Shown here piece by piece: positions 35,476 through 44,219 of a stretch of DNA of 64,000 nt; position 1 is the stretch's first letter; each line of letters starts with the position of its first letter. Location of the stretch: NCBI GenBank assembly GCA_049115495.1, contig JAGDZV010000001.1, positions 124,001-188,000 on the forward strand. Reading direction: 5' to 3'. The notes beneath the pieces are model-generated. The model had not been told where the DNA came from and did not search any database. It was given only the letters and a program-made list of their open reading frames with translations. The DNA is from JACPUW01 sp049115495. GTDB taxonomy: Bacteria > Bacteroidota > Bacteroidia > CAILMK01 > JACPUW01. The translations under genes and the position numbers were made by a program.

Positions 35476-35874
35476 TTAGTAGTAAAACTTAATGTTTTGC
35501 TCAATTTCTGTGCTTAAACTCATAGCCACAGGACAAGTTTTGGCAGTATTTTCAAATACTGCTTTTTCTTTTGCCCCTATATTTCCTTTGAAATAAACGT
35601 CTATATCAATTTTCACTACTCTACGGGGATTAGCGGCCATGTGCTTAGTAACATTGGCATAACTTCCAGTAGTTGATACTTTCATGGTATCTGCTTTAAT
35701 CCCTACAACTGTAAGCATACATGATGCAAGAGAAGTGGCCAATAAATCAGTTGGCGAAAATGCCATTCCCTTGCCATTATTATCTGTTGGTGCATCGGTG
35801 CGTACTATTGATTCTGACTTAATGTGGGTTAATTCAGTACTTAAATCTCCCTTATAAACAACTTTTGCGGTCAT
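35476..35874 (-). CDS. OsmC-family peroxide/organic hydroperoxide-type protein
   Basis: 132 residues. The OsmC signature has two reactive cysteines: C52 in SLASCMLTVVG and C114 in KTCPVAMSLS, with the typical FSPTDLLATSLASC lead. OsmC/Ohr proteins reduce organic hydroperoxides with lipoyl or thiol donors; this one is of the OsmC/YhfA-like type. Convergent with the small lipoprotein gene, 15 nt apart. Confidence 0.9.
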   Translation of the reverse strand: MTAKVVYKGDLSTELTHIKSESIVRTDAPTDNNGKGMAFSPTDLLATSLASCMLTVVGIKADTMKVSTTGSYANVTKHMAANPRRVVKIDIDVYFKGNIGAKEKAVFENTAKTCPVAMSLSTEIEQNIKFYY

Positions 35875-35909
35875 GGATTGGTTATTATTATATGTTCGGC
35901 TAAAATGAA

Positions 35910-35917
35910 TAAATTTG
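35910..35917 (+). promoter_or_regulatory. Candidate -7 element (TAAATTTG) for the exported-protein/lipA pair
   Basis: Exact TAnnTTTG ending 10 nt before the ATG at 35928. A TTG that could be the -33 box lies 29 nt upstream, too far for a good match. Confidence 0.3.
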
Positions 35918-35927
35918 CTTTAAGCGC

Positions 35928-36662
35928 ATGACCAAATCCTTAATTAAATACGCTCTCTTTCTCATATTAATGGCATTCGTGGCAAATATTGCCAAGGCCC
36001 AAGTAAATCCTGATGGAAGTATGACCTATTACAAGAGGGATTTTCAGTATGGTTTTGGTTTGCATACTCGCGGTTTTACGTTAAATACAAAGTATACGAT
36101 TGATAAAAACTATGAAATAAAAAGACAGTTTGATATTGATTGGGTGGGCTCAATGCAACACTACAGAGAGTATACTTTTAGAAATACCGGGGCCAGATCT
36201 TTTGTATTCGGTAAGAAAAACGGGTTTTCAATTTTGCGTGGAACTTTTGGACAACAAAGGGTAATTGCTGATTTTGAGAACTCTTTAAATGTAAGGGTGA
36301 GTCTACACTATGGTGTAGGGTTAAATGCGGGAATATTAAAACCAGAATACTATCTAGTAAGCAACGCCGATGGAGCTCTTGAAGAAGTACAATTTGATGA
36401 AAACCAACACTTTTTTGCTGGACAGTTTTATGGTGGTGCCAAATGGACAAAAGGACTAAGTGAACTTAAAGTAATTCCTGGTGCCACAGGAAAGCTCGCC
36501 ATGAGCTTTGAGTGGGGAAAACAAGACGATCAATTTAAGTCATTAGAAACCGGGGTAATGGTAGATTTGTATAGTCAAAGGATTCCTATAATGGCCTTTG
36601 TAGAAAACGATTATGTTTTTATTAATCTATATGCTGCCTTAATGATTGGTAGCCGTTGGTAA
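35928..36662 (+). CDS. Exported protein of unknown function, probable outer-membrane protein
   Basis: 244 residues with a signal peptide (SLIKYALFLILMAFVANIAKAQ). The mature part alternates aromatic/hydrophobic and polar residues (DFQYGFGLHTRGFTLNTKY, ISLYAALMIGSRW-like end), as in small outer-membrane barrels. I do not recognise a named family. It is 14 nt upstream of lipA and may be co-transcribed with it. Confidence 0.6.
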   Translation: MTKSLIKYALFLILMAFVANIAKAQVNPDGSMTYYKRDFQYGFGLHTRGFTLNTKYTIDKNYEIKRQFDIDWVGSMQHYREYTFRNTGARSFVFGKKNGFSILRGTFGQQRVIADFENSLNVRVSLHYGVGLNAGILKPEYYLVSNADGALEEVQFDENQHFFAGQFYGGAKWTKGLSELKVIPGATGKLAMSFEWGKQDDQFKSLETGVMVDLYSQRIPIMAFVENDYVFINLYAALMIGSRW

Positions 36663-36676
36663 AACAAGAATAGACA

Positions 36677-37588
36677 TTGATAGAACTTCCTGTAATTGAA
36701 GAGCGTAATATTAAGCGCAAACCCAAATGGCTAAATGTAAAACTGCCATCTGGTGATAGATACAAGCACGTAAAAAACCTAGTTGAGAAGTATAATCTCA
36801 ACACCATTTGTCAAGATGGGCATTGTCCTAATATGGGTGAATGCTGGACCGAAGGGACCGCAACATTTATGATACTTGGTAATGTGTGTACACGATCTTG
36901 CAATTTTTGTGCTGTTGCTACAGGTAGGCCACCAGAGCTTGACCTTGAAGAACCCAAAAGAGTAGCTGAAGCAGTTCGCTTAATGGAGGTAAAACATTGC
37001 GTTATTACATCAGTAAATAGAGATGAGCTTAATGACGGTGGTGCTCAAGTTTGGGCAAATACCATTACTGAAGTTAAAAAAGAAAGCCCTGAAACAACCC
37101 TAGAAGTTCTTATTCCAGACTTTAAAAGTAAATGGGATGCCTTGCAGCTTGTAATTGACGCCAAACCCGAAGTTATTTCACATAACATGGAAACGGTAGA
37201 GCGACTTTACCGTAAGGTAAGGCCCCAAGCAAGTTACCAGAGAAGTTTAGACCAAATTAGAAGAACTAAAGATGCAGGAGCCAGAACCAAATCTGGGTTT
37301 ATGGTTGGCCTTGGCGAAACAAAAGAAGAAGTTTATAAAATTATGGAAGACTTACACGCACATGGCTGTGATGTAGTTACCATTGGGCAATATTTACAGC
37401 CTACCTATTTGCATTTGAATGTAGAAGAATACATAACTCCTGAATTATTTGAACATTACAAAGAAGTAGGTTACCAAATAGGCATAGATTATGTTGAGTC
37501 GGGTGCTATGGTACGTTCTAGTTATCATAGTGAAAAACATGTATATCCAAGGCAAGAAATGATAGAAAAAGGCTTAATTGAAGCCTAA
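36677..37588 (+). CDS. lipA: Lipoyl synthase
   Basis: 303 residues, a radical-SAM enzyme. The auxiliary iron-sulfur cluster is bound by C45, C50 and C56 (CQDGHCPNMGEC), and the radical-SAM cluster by C71, C75 and C78 (CTRSCNFC). The C-terminal RSSYH motif supplies the serine ligand. It inserts two sulfurs into protein-bound octanoyl groups to make lipoyl groups. The start is TTG (36677-36679): an in-frame stop lies at 36671-36673 and no ATG precedes the cluster motif. The scavenging enzyme LplA is encoded 22 kb away (59766). Confidence 0.95.
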   Translation: MIELPVIEERNIKRKPKWLNVKLPSGDRYKHVKNLVEKYNLNTICQDGHCPNMGECWTEGTATFMILGNVCTRSCNFCAVATGRPPELDLEEPKRVAEAVRLMEVKHCVITSVNRDELNDGGAQVWANTITEVKKESPETTLEVLIPDFKSKWDALQLVIDAKPEVISHNMETVERLYRKVRPQASYQRSLDQIRRTKDAGARTKSGFMVGLGETKEEVYKIMEDLHAHGCDVVTIGQYLQPTYLHLNVEEYITPELFEHYKEVGYQIGIDYVESGAMVRSSYHSEKHVYPRQEMIEKGLIEA

Positions 37589-37965
37589 TGCGTTTCTAGT
37601 TTACTTGAGTATTTAAAGTGCCAATATATAAGTGTGGGCAAAAATATCAACACTAATATTGATATGTAATCTTTTTCGCCTGCTTCATATTTTTCAATTA
37701 GCTGAAATATGTGAGAAGTAATTTGTTGTGCGGCAAATAATACCAAAAGCCATTTGAACCATTTATTGGCTAAAAAGTAAATCAAGATAAAGACCGTATC
37801 TATTCCAAAAAACAACAAATGCCGCATTTGGCTAATTCTGTTAAAAAGGTCAGAGTCATGAAATAGTGCACCAAACAGATGATATAAAGCCGTAACACCA
37901 AAAAAAACAACGGTTACTACGCTGAGGAACCTTCTTTTTGATATTGGTTTGTTATTCATTTTCAT
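37585..37965 (-). CDS. Small membrane protein of unknown function
   Basis: 126 residues with four hydrophobic segments (about 13-32, 46-66, 68-80 and 98-115), probably four inner-membrane spans. No motif recognised. It is 5 nt downstream of the LuxE-like gene, so likely co-transcribed. Its stop overlaps the lipA stop in the tetranucleotide CTAA. Confidence 0.6.
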   Translation of the reverse strand: MKMNNKPISKRRFLSVVTVVFFGVTALYHLFGALFHDSDLFNRISQMRHLLFFGIDTVFILIYFLANKWFKWLLVLFAAQQITSHIFQLIEKYEAGEKDYISILVLIFLPTLIYWHFKYSSKLETH

Positions 37966-37970
37966 TAAGA

Positions 37971-38951
37971 TTAAACTGCTAATAAATTACAACCTCTTAC
38001 ATCAGAATTATCTGTTCGCCCTAGTACTTCAAAAAGAGCATTTTCGTAAACCCTTCCCAGATCTTGAGTTGCAATAAATGGGCATGAATGTTCATTGGCC
38101 AAGTCAATAATATTTAAAACACCACTTATTCCAATGGGCTGATAAGAAAGTGGATCGTATACATCTCTTACAAGTACCCCAAAGTTCTCATTCATTTTAA
38201 AAAGCCCATTACCATTCGAATATGATTGAGATAAAAGTTCTGTCATACCGTATTCGCTATAAATTGAACCAACATTAAATGCTCTTTTTAAAACTGAATG
38301 CACTTCGCCCCTTGTTACCTCTTTTCTTCTGCCTTTCATTCCCCCTGTTTCTAAAACTATATGTCCTTTTAAATCAAGACTATGCTTTTCACTAAAATCA
38401 AGTAAACCAAAAGTTACGCCCCAAAGAAGCACTTTTTCGCCCTTGTTTTTTGCTATTTCAATGTCTGCAATCAACTTAGAGTGATCTTCTAAATAATAGC
38501 CCTTGAGATTAACCATATTTAGTTTATTCAATTCTTCAAGCATAAAAATTAATGAACTACTACTGTTTTGAACGTAACCCGGTAGCAAGGCAAATAAACT
38601 TAAAGGCTCTTTTGAATTAAAAAAATTGCTAAAGCAAAACTCAAGTGCTTTTTGATAGCGCTCTAGCTCATCTATATAATGTGTAGACCGTTTTAATATT
38701 CCCTTGGTGGTTCCACTGCTTTTAAAATCGAGCTGCGGCTCTTGATCAGAAATATAAATTCTGTGATTTTTAAAAAACTCAATAGGCATAAATGGAATGT
38801 CTGATAACCCTTTAACCCTTTCTGGTGTTCTATTAATGCCTTCGCAAAACTTCCTGTATATTGCATTTTTCTCAAAGTGAAGCTCATATAACGCTAAACT
38901 TTTTTTCACAAATTCGGGAGAGAATAATGATGAATACATACGCGTTAGCAA
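37971..38951 (-). CDS. LuxE-like acyl-activating protein
   Basis: 326 residues matching the LuxE/acyl-protein synthetase family, adenylate-forming enzymes related to phenylacetate-CoA ligases. The motif FKSSGTTKGILKRSTHY (about 76-92) is the phosphate-binding 'SSGTTG' loop, and a later YGMTELLSQSY segment is the second adenylate-forming core (A5-like). In luminous bacteria LuxE activates fatty acids for LuxC; neither luxC nor luciferase genes are present here, so the true substrate is unknown, perhaps an acyl or aryl carboxylate. Alternative start at Met5. Confidence 0.75.
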   Translation of the reverse strand: MLTRMYSSLFSPEFVKKSLALYELHFEKNAIYRKFCEGINRTPERVKGLSDIPFMPIEFFKNHRIYISDQEPQLDFKSSGTTKGILKRSTHYIDELERYQKALEFCFSNFFNSKEPLSLFALLPGYVQNSSSSLIFMLEELNKLNMVNLKGYYLEDHSKLIADIEIAKNKGEKVLLWGVTFGLLDFSEKHSLDLKGHIVLETGGMKGRRKEVTRGEVHSVLKRAFNVGSIYSEYGMTELLSQSYSNGNGLFKMNENFGVLVRDVYDPLSYQPIGISGVLNIIDLANEHSCPFIATQDLGRVYENALFEVLGRTDNSDVRGCNLLAV

Positions 38952-38961
38952 ACTTGATTAA

Positions 38962-38969
38962 TAGTTTTG
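38962..38969 (+). promoter_or_regulatory. Candidate -7 element (TAGTTTTG) for the lipoprotein-pyrF operon
   Basis: Exact TAnnTTTG ending 4 nt before the ATG at 38974, in a 22-nt divergent gap with the LuxE-like gene. No -33 box found. If used, the mRNA would be leaderless. Confidence 0.35.
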
Positions 38970-38973
38970 AATT

Positions 38974-39504
38974 ATGAAACTAAAGTTTCTTGTATCACTC
39001 GTTACAATTATGGTAATTGCGAGCTGCTCGCCAGATGATGAGCCAGAGTATTCACCAATTCCTGTACTTACTTTTAAGGAATATGAGTTTTTTAGAGAAG
39101 AAGAAAATGGAGTAGTTACTGACTACTATCTCATTCGCTTTGAGTATATAGATGGTGATGGTGATATTGGCGACATGGACCTAGTGCAGGTTCCAAACGA
39201 AGATTCAATTGAACATACCGTTTTTGTTGACTATTTTGAGAGAAGCAATACTGGTGTTTTTAAACGCAATGCCTGCGCCTTAGGTGCCGATACCACTACA
39301 AAAAAGTATAAAATTCCGAATATTACTCCTCCAGGAAACAGTAAAGCTATCAGAGGTGAAATTGAGGTAAAAGTGCTGCCTTGCCCCGTTCCATTTGATA
39401 CTGTTAAGACAATTAAGTACAGTATGTTCATTTATGATAGAGCTTTAAATAAAAGCAATACCGTAGAATCTCCTGAAATTATTTACGAAACTCAAATTAG
39501 ATAA
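38974..39504 (+). CDS. Lipoprotein of unknown function
   Basis: 176 residues. The start MKLKFLVSLVTIMVIASC is a lipoprotein signal with lipobox IASC, so C18 is lipidated. The mature part begins with an acidic stretch (SPDDEPEYSP) and includes YIDGDGDIGDMD, a DxDxD-type calcium-loop-like segment, and beta-rich sequence. No family named. The stop overlaps the pyrF start by 1 nt (TAATG). Confidence 0.7.
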   Translation: MKLKFLVSLVTIMVIASCSPDDEPEYSPIPVLTFKEYEFFREEENGVVTDYYLIRFEYIDGDGDIGDMDLVQVPNEDSIEHTVFVDYFERSNTGVFKRNACALGADTTTKKYKIPNITPPGNSKAIRGEIEVKVLPCPVPFDTVKTIKYSMFIYDRALNKSNTVESPEIIYETQIR

Positions 39505-40310
39505 TGAAGCAACTTGATGACTTAGTGTCAAAAAAGCAGAGTTTTTTGTGCGTTGGTCTTGATAGTGATATTAATAAGATTCCAACTACATTTAAACGTT
39601 ATAAAGATCCCATATTAGAGTTTAACAAGGCAATTATTGAGGCTACAAGTGATTTATGCGTAAGTTATAAAATCAATACGGCATTTTACGAAAGCATGGG
39701 TGCCAAAGGGTGGGAAACCATGGAAAAAACACTTCGTTTTATTCCTGATGACATTTTTACAATTGCCGATGCGAAACGTGGAGATATTGGTAACACAGCA
39801 AATCAATATGCAAAAGCATTTTTTGATCAATTAAACTTTGATTCAATTACGCTTAGCCCGTACATGGGAAAAGATACCATTGAGCCTTTTATTGCCTATG
39901 AAGATAAGGTAGCCATTGTACTGGCACTTACATCAAATAAAGGCTCTCAAGACTTTGAGAAAATAAAAGCCGAAGATGGGAAATATTTCTACGAACATGT
40001 AATCAAAGAATTGGCCAATTGGGCGCCGGCAGATAAACTACAGTTTGTAGTTGGCGCCACGCACCCAGAAGCATTAACTGATATTAGAAAATTGGCTCCT
40101 GACAATTTCTTTCTTGTGCCTGGAATTGGAGCCCAAGGTGGCGACATGAATGCCGTTTATAAGAACGGAAAGAATGAAAACACAGGTTTATTAATTAACG
40201 TGTCAAGAGGAATTATCTATTCTGGCAACAATAGTTCAGAACCAGTAAGTGAAATAAGAAAAGCAGCAATGAGCTATCAAAAGGAAATGGCGCTGCTCTT
40301 GAGGAGCTAA
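39504..40310 (+). CDS. pyrF: Orotidine 5'-phosphate decarboxylase, type 2
   Basis: 268 residues, long relative to E. coli PyrF and typical of the type 2 group. The catalytic array D89-K91-D94 in IADAKRGDIGNT is intact; CVGLDSD near the N-terminus binds the substrate ribose-phosphate. It converts orotidine 5'-phosphate to UMP in pyrimidine synthesis. It overlaps neighbours on both sides by 1 nt, so lipoprotein, pyrF and the DUF2851 gene form one operon. Confidence 0.95.
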   Translation: MKQLDDLVSKKQSFLCVGLDSDINKIPTTFKRYKDPILEFNKAIIEATSDLCVSYKINTAFYESMGAKGWETMEKTLRFIPDDIFTIADAKRGDIGNTANQYAKAFFDQLNFDSITLSPYMGKDTIEPFIAYEDKVAIVLALTSNKGSQDFEKIKAEDGKYFYEHVIKELANWAPADKLQFVVGATHPEALTDIRKLAPDNFFLVPGIGAQGGDMNAVYKNGKNENTGLLINVSRGIIYSGNNSSEPVSEIRKAAMSYQKEMALLLRS

Positions 40311-41581
40311 TGGTTAAAGAAAAACTTCTGCATTTTGTATGGCAGAATCAATTAATTGAGGCCGGAAAACTTAAAACCACGGCTGGCGAAACCATTTCTG
40401 TTAAAGAAAGAGGAACTCATAATCATGATGCAGGGCCAGACTTTAAGAATGCACAAATTAAAATTGGAAATGAGCTTTGGGCTGGGCATGTAGAAATTCA
40501 TGTAAATGCAAAAGACTGGTTAAATCATGGTCATCAGCATGATGTAAACTACAATAATGTGATTTTGCATGTTGTACTATTTAATGATATAGAACTAAAC
40601 ATGCCAACACTTGAGCTTAATGGCAAAATTCAAAAGCAATTACTCAACAATTATAATGAGCTAATGAAAAGCAAAAGTTGGGTTCCTTGTGCCCAACACA
40701 TAAAAGAAGTAGACCATTTTGCTATAACTCAGCTTAAAGACAGACTAATTGTTGAAAGGCTAGAAAGAAAAATTGATGCCATTAAAAAAGACCTTAATGA
40801 AACAAAAAACAATTGGGAAGAAGCTTTTTACCGAAGCCTTATGCGATATGGGGGTTTAAAAGTAAATAAACTTGCTTTTGAAAAACTTGCCCAGTTGCTA
40901 ACTTATAAGCTTATTTTAAAGCACCGAAACAATCAATTTCAAGTAGAAGCATTATTATTTGGCGTTGCTGGTTTTCTTGAAAATGAAAATGATGAAGAAT
41001 ACTTCAAGAGTCTTAGAAAAGAATTTGACTTTTTAAAAAGTAAATACGGTCTTAAAACACTAAAGAAATCTGAATGGCTCTATGCTACTTTAAGACCAGC
41101 AAACTTTCCTACACTGCGTCTTGCACAATTTGCAAGCTTATTCTGCAATAAAAGTTTATCCTTTACATCTATAATAGAAAAAACTGATGCTAAAAGCTTT
41201 GTAAATGAATTGGTTGGTATAAAAGCCAGTGATTTTTGGGATAATCATTATTCATTTACATCTAAGGCCAAAACTAAAAAGGTAAAGCGAATGGGAAAAA
41301 CATTTGCACAGTTACTAGTTGTTAATCATTTTGCTCCTGTTTTGTACGGCTATGGCTGGTACAAAGGCATTAATGCCGCAAAAGAAAAAGCTATTGATGC
41401 ATTGCTTTATTTAAAATCTGAAGAGAACAAAATAATCACTAAATGGAATGAATTAGGAATAGTTTCAAACACAAGTTTTGATTCTCAAGCACTTATTGAA
41501 TTAAAGTTAAGCTACTGCGATTTAAAAAAATGCTTAAATTGCTCCGTAGGAAATAAAATTTTAAGAAAAAACCATGTTTAA
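40310..41581 (+). CDS. DUF2851 family protein
   Basis: 423 residues. It begins MVKEKLLHFVWQNQL and contains ERGTHNHDAGPDFKNAQIKI and WAGHVEIHVNAKDWLNHGHQ, strongly conserved in this Bacteroidota family of unknown function. The clustered His, Asp and Glu (HNHDAGPDF, HVEIHV) look like metal ligands or a nuclease-like active site; this is inference. A C-x4-C-type pair (YCDLKKCLNC) is near the C-terminus. It overlaps the PspC-type gene by 8 nt. Confidence 0.82.
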   Translation: MVKEKLLHFVWQNQLIEAGKLKTTAGETISVKERGTHNHDAGPDFKNAQIKIGNELWAGHVEIHVNAKDWLNHGHQHDVNYNNVILHVVLFNDIELNMPTLELNGKIQKQLLNNYNELMKSKSWVPCAQHIKEVDHFAITQLKDRLIVERLERKIDAIKKDLNETKNNWEEAFYRSLMRYGGLKVNKLAFEKLAQLLTYKLILKHRNNQFQVEALLFGVAGFLENENDEEYFKSLRKEFDFLKSKYGLKTLKKSEWLYATLRPANFPTLRLAQFASLFCNKSLSFTSIIEKTDAKSFVNELVGIKASDFWDNHYSFTSKAKTKKVKRMGKTFAQLLVVNHFAPVLYGYGWYKGINAAKEKAIDALLYLKSEENKIITKWNELGIVSNTSFDSQALIELKLSYCDLKKCLNCSVGNKILRKNHV

Positions 41582-41804
41582 CACCGAAGATTTAAAAGCA
41601 ATTGTTGAAGTTAATGCGTTTGGTGTTTGTAATTCACTTGGCGAAAAATTGGACATTGCAACCTCAAAAATTAGATTGTTTTTTGTTTACATCTCTTTTC
41701 TAACACTTGGTTCTCCCGTGTTTATTTACTTAGCCCTAGCCTTTGTAAAAGAGCTTAGAAGTTATATTCGCAGAAAGCGAAGAAACCCCATATGGGACTT
41801 TTAA
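41574..41804 (+). CDS. Small PspC-domain membrane protein
   Basis: 76 residues. AFGVCNSLGEKLDIATSKIRLFFVYISFLTLG followed by a hydrophobic run is the PspC domain (compare the usual 'GVCxGLAxYxxxDxxxxRxxFV'). It is a short inner-membrane protein of the phage-shock/envelope-stress type. It overlaps the DUF2851 gene by 8 nt and the K+ channel gene by 13 nt. Confidence 0.75.
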   Translation: MFNTEDLKAIVEVNAFGVCNSLGEKLDIATSKIRLFFVYISFLTLGSPVFIYLALAFVKELRSYIRRKRRNPIWDF

Positions 41805-42808
41805 AAGGCAGCCAGCTTCGATTTAAATTATACTTAGCCTTAGGGCTTTTATTAACTTCACTATTTACAGGAACCTTAGGTTTTCATTATATCGAAGGTT
41901 TCTCAATAGTAGAAAGTATGTATATGACCGTAATTACACTTTCTACGGTCGGATTTCAAGAAATACATCCATTAAGTGATAATGGGAGACTTTTCACCAT
42001 GTTTTTGATTATTGGCAACTTGGGTATATTCACCTATACAGTGTCTCTAATTACTCAATTATTGGTTGATGGTGACTTAAGAAAAGAGTATAGGCGCTAT
42101 ATGGTTCATCGTGAAATTAAAAGAATGAAAAATCATACAATTATTTGTGGCTTTGGTAGAAACGGACAGCAAGCTTGCAGAGAATTAAATGCTCATCACA
42201 TTCCTTTTGTAGTTGTAGAGAAAAACGAGATTGACGAGAATTTTCTCGACTTTAAAATTCAAAAGGTAATTGGTGACGCCAGGCAAGATCACATACTGCA
42301 TGAAGCAGGAATTACCAAAGCATCTGCATTAATTACTACTTTGCCAGACGACGCTGCGAATGTTTTTGTTGTAATAACAGCACGGCATATTTGTCCTAAT
42401 CTCACCATTATTAGTAGAGCAACTGACGATAGTGCTGAAGATAAATTAAGAAGAGCGGGAGCTGACCATGTGATAATGCCCGATAAAGTTGGTGGAGCAC
42501 ATATGGCTTCCTTAGTAAGCAAACCCGATGTAATGGAGTTTATTGACCTTATTACCGGACAAAGGAGTAATGAGTTTCAAGTAGCCGAATTTAACATTGA
42601 CCTTGTTAATGAGAAATTTCATAAACTAACCATTGCCGAGCTTGATATAAGGGGAAAAACAGGTGCCAACATAATAGGTTTCAAAACCAATAGCAATGAG
42701 TATGTGATTAATCCACAGGCAAATCAGCGAATGGAAGAACATTGCAAACTCATAGTTTTGGGTACAAAAGAGCAAATAAATAATTTAGAAAAATACTATT
42801 ACACCTAG
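41792..42808 (+). CDS. Two-transmembrane K+ channel with TrkA-N/TrkA-C (RCK) domain
   Basis: 338 residues. Two transmembrane segments flank a pore loop (TVITLSTVGFQEIHPLS, selectivity filter TVGF in place of the common TVGY). A cytoplasmic RCK domain follows, with the NAD-binding fold at IICGFGRNGQQ and a TrkA-C domain near the C-terminus. It is MthK/Kch-like and should pass K+ under control of a cytoplasmic ligand. The start overlaps the PspC-type gene by 13 nt. Confidence 0.88.
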   Translation: MGLLKGSQLRFKLYLALGLLLTSLFTGTLGFHYIEGFSIVESMYMTVITLSTVGFQEIHPLSDNGRLFTMFLIIGNLGIFTYTVSLITQLLVDGDLRKEYRRYMVHREIKRMKNHTIICGFGRNGQQACRELNAHHIPFVVVEKNEIDENFLDFKIQKVIGDARQDHILHEAGITKASALITTLPDDAANVFVVITARHICPNLTIISRATDDSAEDKLRRAGADHVIMPDKVGGAHMASLVSKPDVMEFIDLITGQRSNEFQVAEFNIDLVNEKFHKLTIAELDIRGKTGANIIGFKTNSNEYVINPQANQRMEEHCKLIVLGTKEQINNLEKYYYT

Positions 42809-42836
42809 TGCTTTAAGTATTCAAATAAGTTAAAAG

Positions 42837-42870
42837 AAAAGCCGACTCATGGTGAGTCGGCTTTTTTTTA
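42837..42870. terminator. Bidirectional intrinsic terminator between convergent genes
   Basis: Arms 42837-42849 and 42853-42865 (AAAAGCCGACTCA and complement) with a 3-nt loop, followed by T on the plus strand (42862-42869) and preceded by A. It serves the K+ channel gene (+) and, in the other direction, the PorP/SprF-type gene (-). Confidence 0.85.
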
Positions 42871-42889
42871 TACAATACTTTATTGGCTA

Positions 42890-44215
42890 CTATTGCTTAA
42901 CAAAAATCCAAGGGTCTTGAATTGAAATTGACTCTTTATTGTTTGAGCTTACTTCTTTTTTTGCTTGCGCGGCATCTGAATATGATTTTTGATAAATCAA
43001 AAACAGGTTGCCTTCTTTTACAACTTTTGTTACAAGTTTAGAATTATAGCGCTTTAATGCTCTTTGATATTCGCTAGCAGTTGATAGATCAGCAAAAGAG
43101 CCTAAGACCACAAAAAACTCCGAACCAGAGTTCTCTTTGAGCATTTGCTCAGATTCATTTTGTAATTCTAGTAGTTCTTCTTCAACTTGTTCGCCCTTAA
43201 TACTTCTCTTAAGTACATCAATATCATTGGTCTGTTTAATTATAACCAGTTCTTGTTCAAAGAGTCTGTTATTTACTTCTGTAATTTTTTTCGACTCCTC
43301 TTTTTTGCCTTTCTCAGCTTTTGCTTTTGGAAATATTGAATAGCTCAGTGCAATTTCATGTCCACCATAACTTGCCAATGCTATATCGTTAATAGGAAAG
43401 GTGTAGTTGTAATTAACAGCTAAGGCGCTATTTACATTTATTCCGGCGGTGGCTGAAAGAGCATAGTTGTTATGATAGCCAACACCAAACTGTATTAGTT
43501 CATTAAACGTTGCTATTGCGGCAAGATCATAAGTAAGCCCTGTGCCAGGAATAAACCTAACGAAAGTAACCGGGTTAATTCTAATTTTATCAGATGCATT
43601 AAACCAGATTGAACCATAGAATTGATATGCTCTAACATTTTGATAAGAAAAATACTCAGGCAGGTTTTCGCCTTCAAAATCAATACTTGATTGCATTAAT
43701 TGAGGCACGGCAATTCCTATTTCAAACGACTTAGCATGTAAAGTAACGCCTGCGCTACCATCAAAAATTGTTGAAGAAAGCATACCAGTTGCAATGGCTT
43801 CATCAGGATCATTTAATACCGCATTGTCGAAATTTATGGCCGATTGTCCTATCTGAGCCGCCAATCCCATTCTTAAATACATGGTTTCATTTAAATCAAC
43901 TTTGTAAGAGTATGAAAATTCAAATCCTGAATTATTAATTAGTCCAAGTCTATCATTATATACTCTAGCGCCCAAGGCAAAGGATTTCTCATCAAAAGAG
44001 TGATTAAACGCCAAAAGTTGTGTAACCGGTGCACCCGAAAAATCGGCATACTGATTGCGATAATGCGCACTAATAAATGTTTTACCTGCAACACCTGCAT
44101 AACTAGGCATTACTGTGTAAGGGTTTGTATAAAATAGGTTGAGCATACCGTTGTTTTGTGCCATAGCACTAAAACTAACTGCGATTAGAAGAACTATATA
44201 AATTAGCTTTTTCAT
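42890..44215 (-). CDS. PorP/SprF-family type IX secretion membrane protein with a SPOR-like C-terminus
   Basis: 441 residues from the ATG at 44213-44215, giving signal peptide MKKLIYIVLLIAVSFSAMAQ; an upstream in-frame Met at 44233 is less likely. The barrel part (LNLFYTNPYTVMPSYAGV, FISAHYRNQYADFSGAP) matches PorP/SprF, outer-membrane proteins that work with giant type IX-secreted adhesins. A Glu/Lys-rich coiled-coil (about 290-365) leads to a SPOR-like domain (366 to end, EFFVVLGSFADLSTASEYQR). It lies 4 nt after the giant adhesin gene, the classic SprB-SprF arrangement. Confidence 0.88.
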   Translation of the reverse strand: MKKLIYIVLLIAVSFSAMAQNNGMLNLFYTNPYTVMPSYAGVAGKTFISAHYRNQYADFSGAPVTQLLAFNHSFDEKSFALGARVYNDRLGLINNSGFEFSYSYKVDLNETMYLRMGLAAQIGQSAINFDNAVLNDPDEAIATGMLSSTIFDGSAGVTLHAKSFEIGIAVPQLMQSSIDFEGENLPEYFSYQNVRAYQFYGSIWFNASDKIRINPVTFVRFIPGTGLTYDLAAIATFNELIQFGVGYHNNYALSATAGINVNSALAVNYNYTFPINDIALASYGGHEIALSYSIFPKAKAEKGKKEESKKITEVNNRLFEQELVIIKQTNDIDVLKRSIKGEQVEEELLELQNESEQMLKENSGSEFFVVLGSFADLSTASEYQRALKRYNSKLVTKVVKEGNLFLIYQKSYSDAAQAKKEVSSNNKESISIQDPWIFVKQ

Positions 44216-44219
44216 TTGT

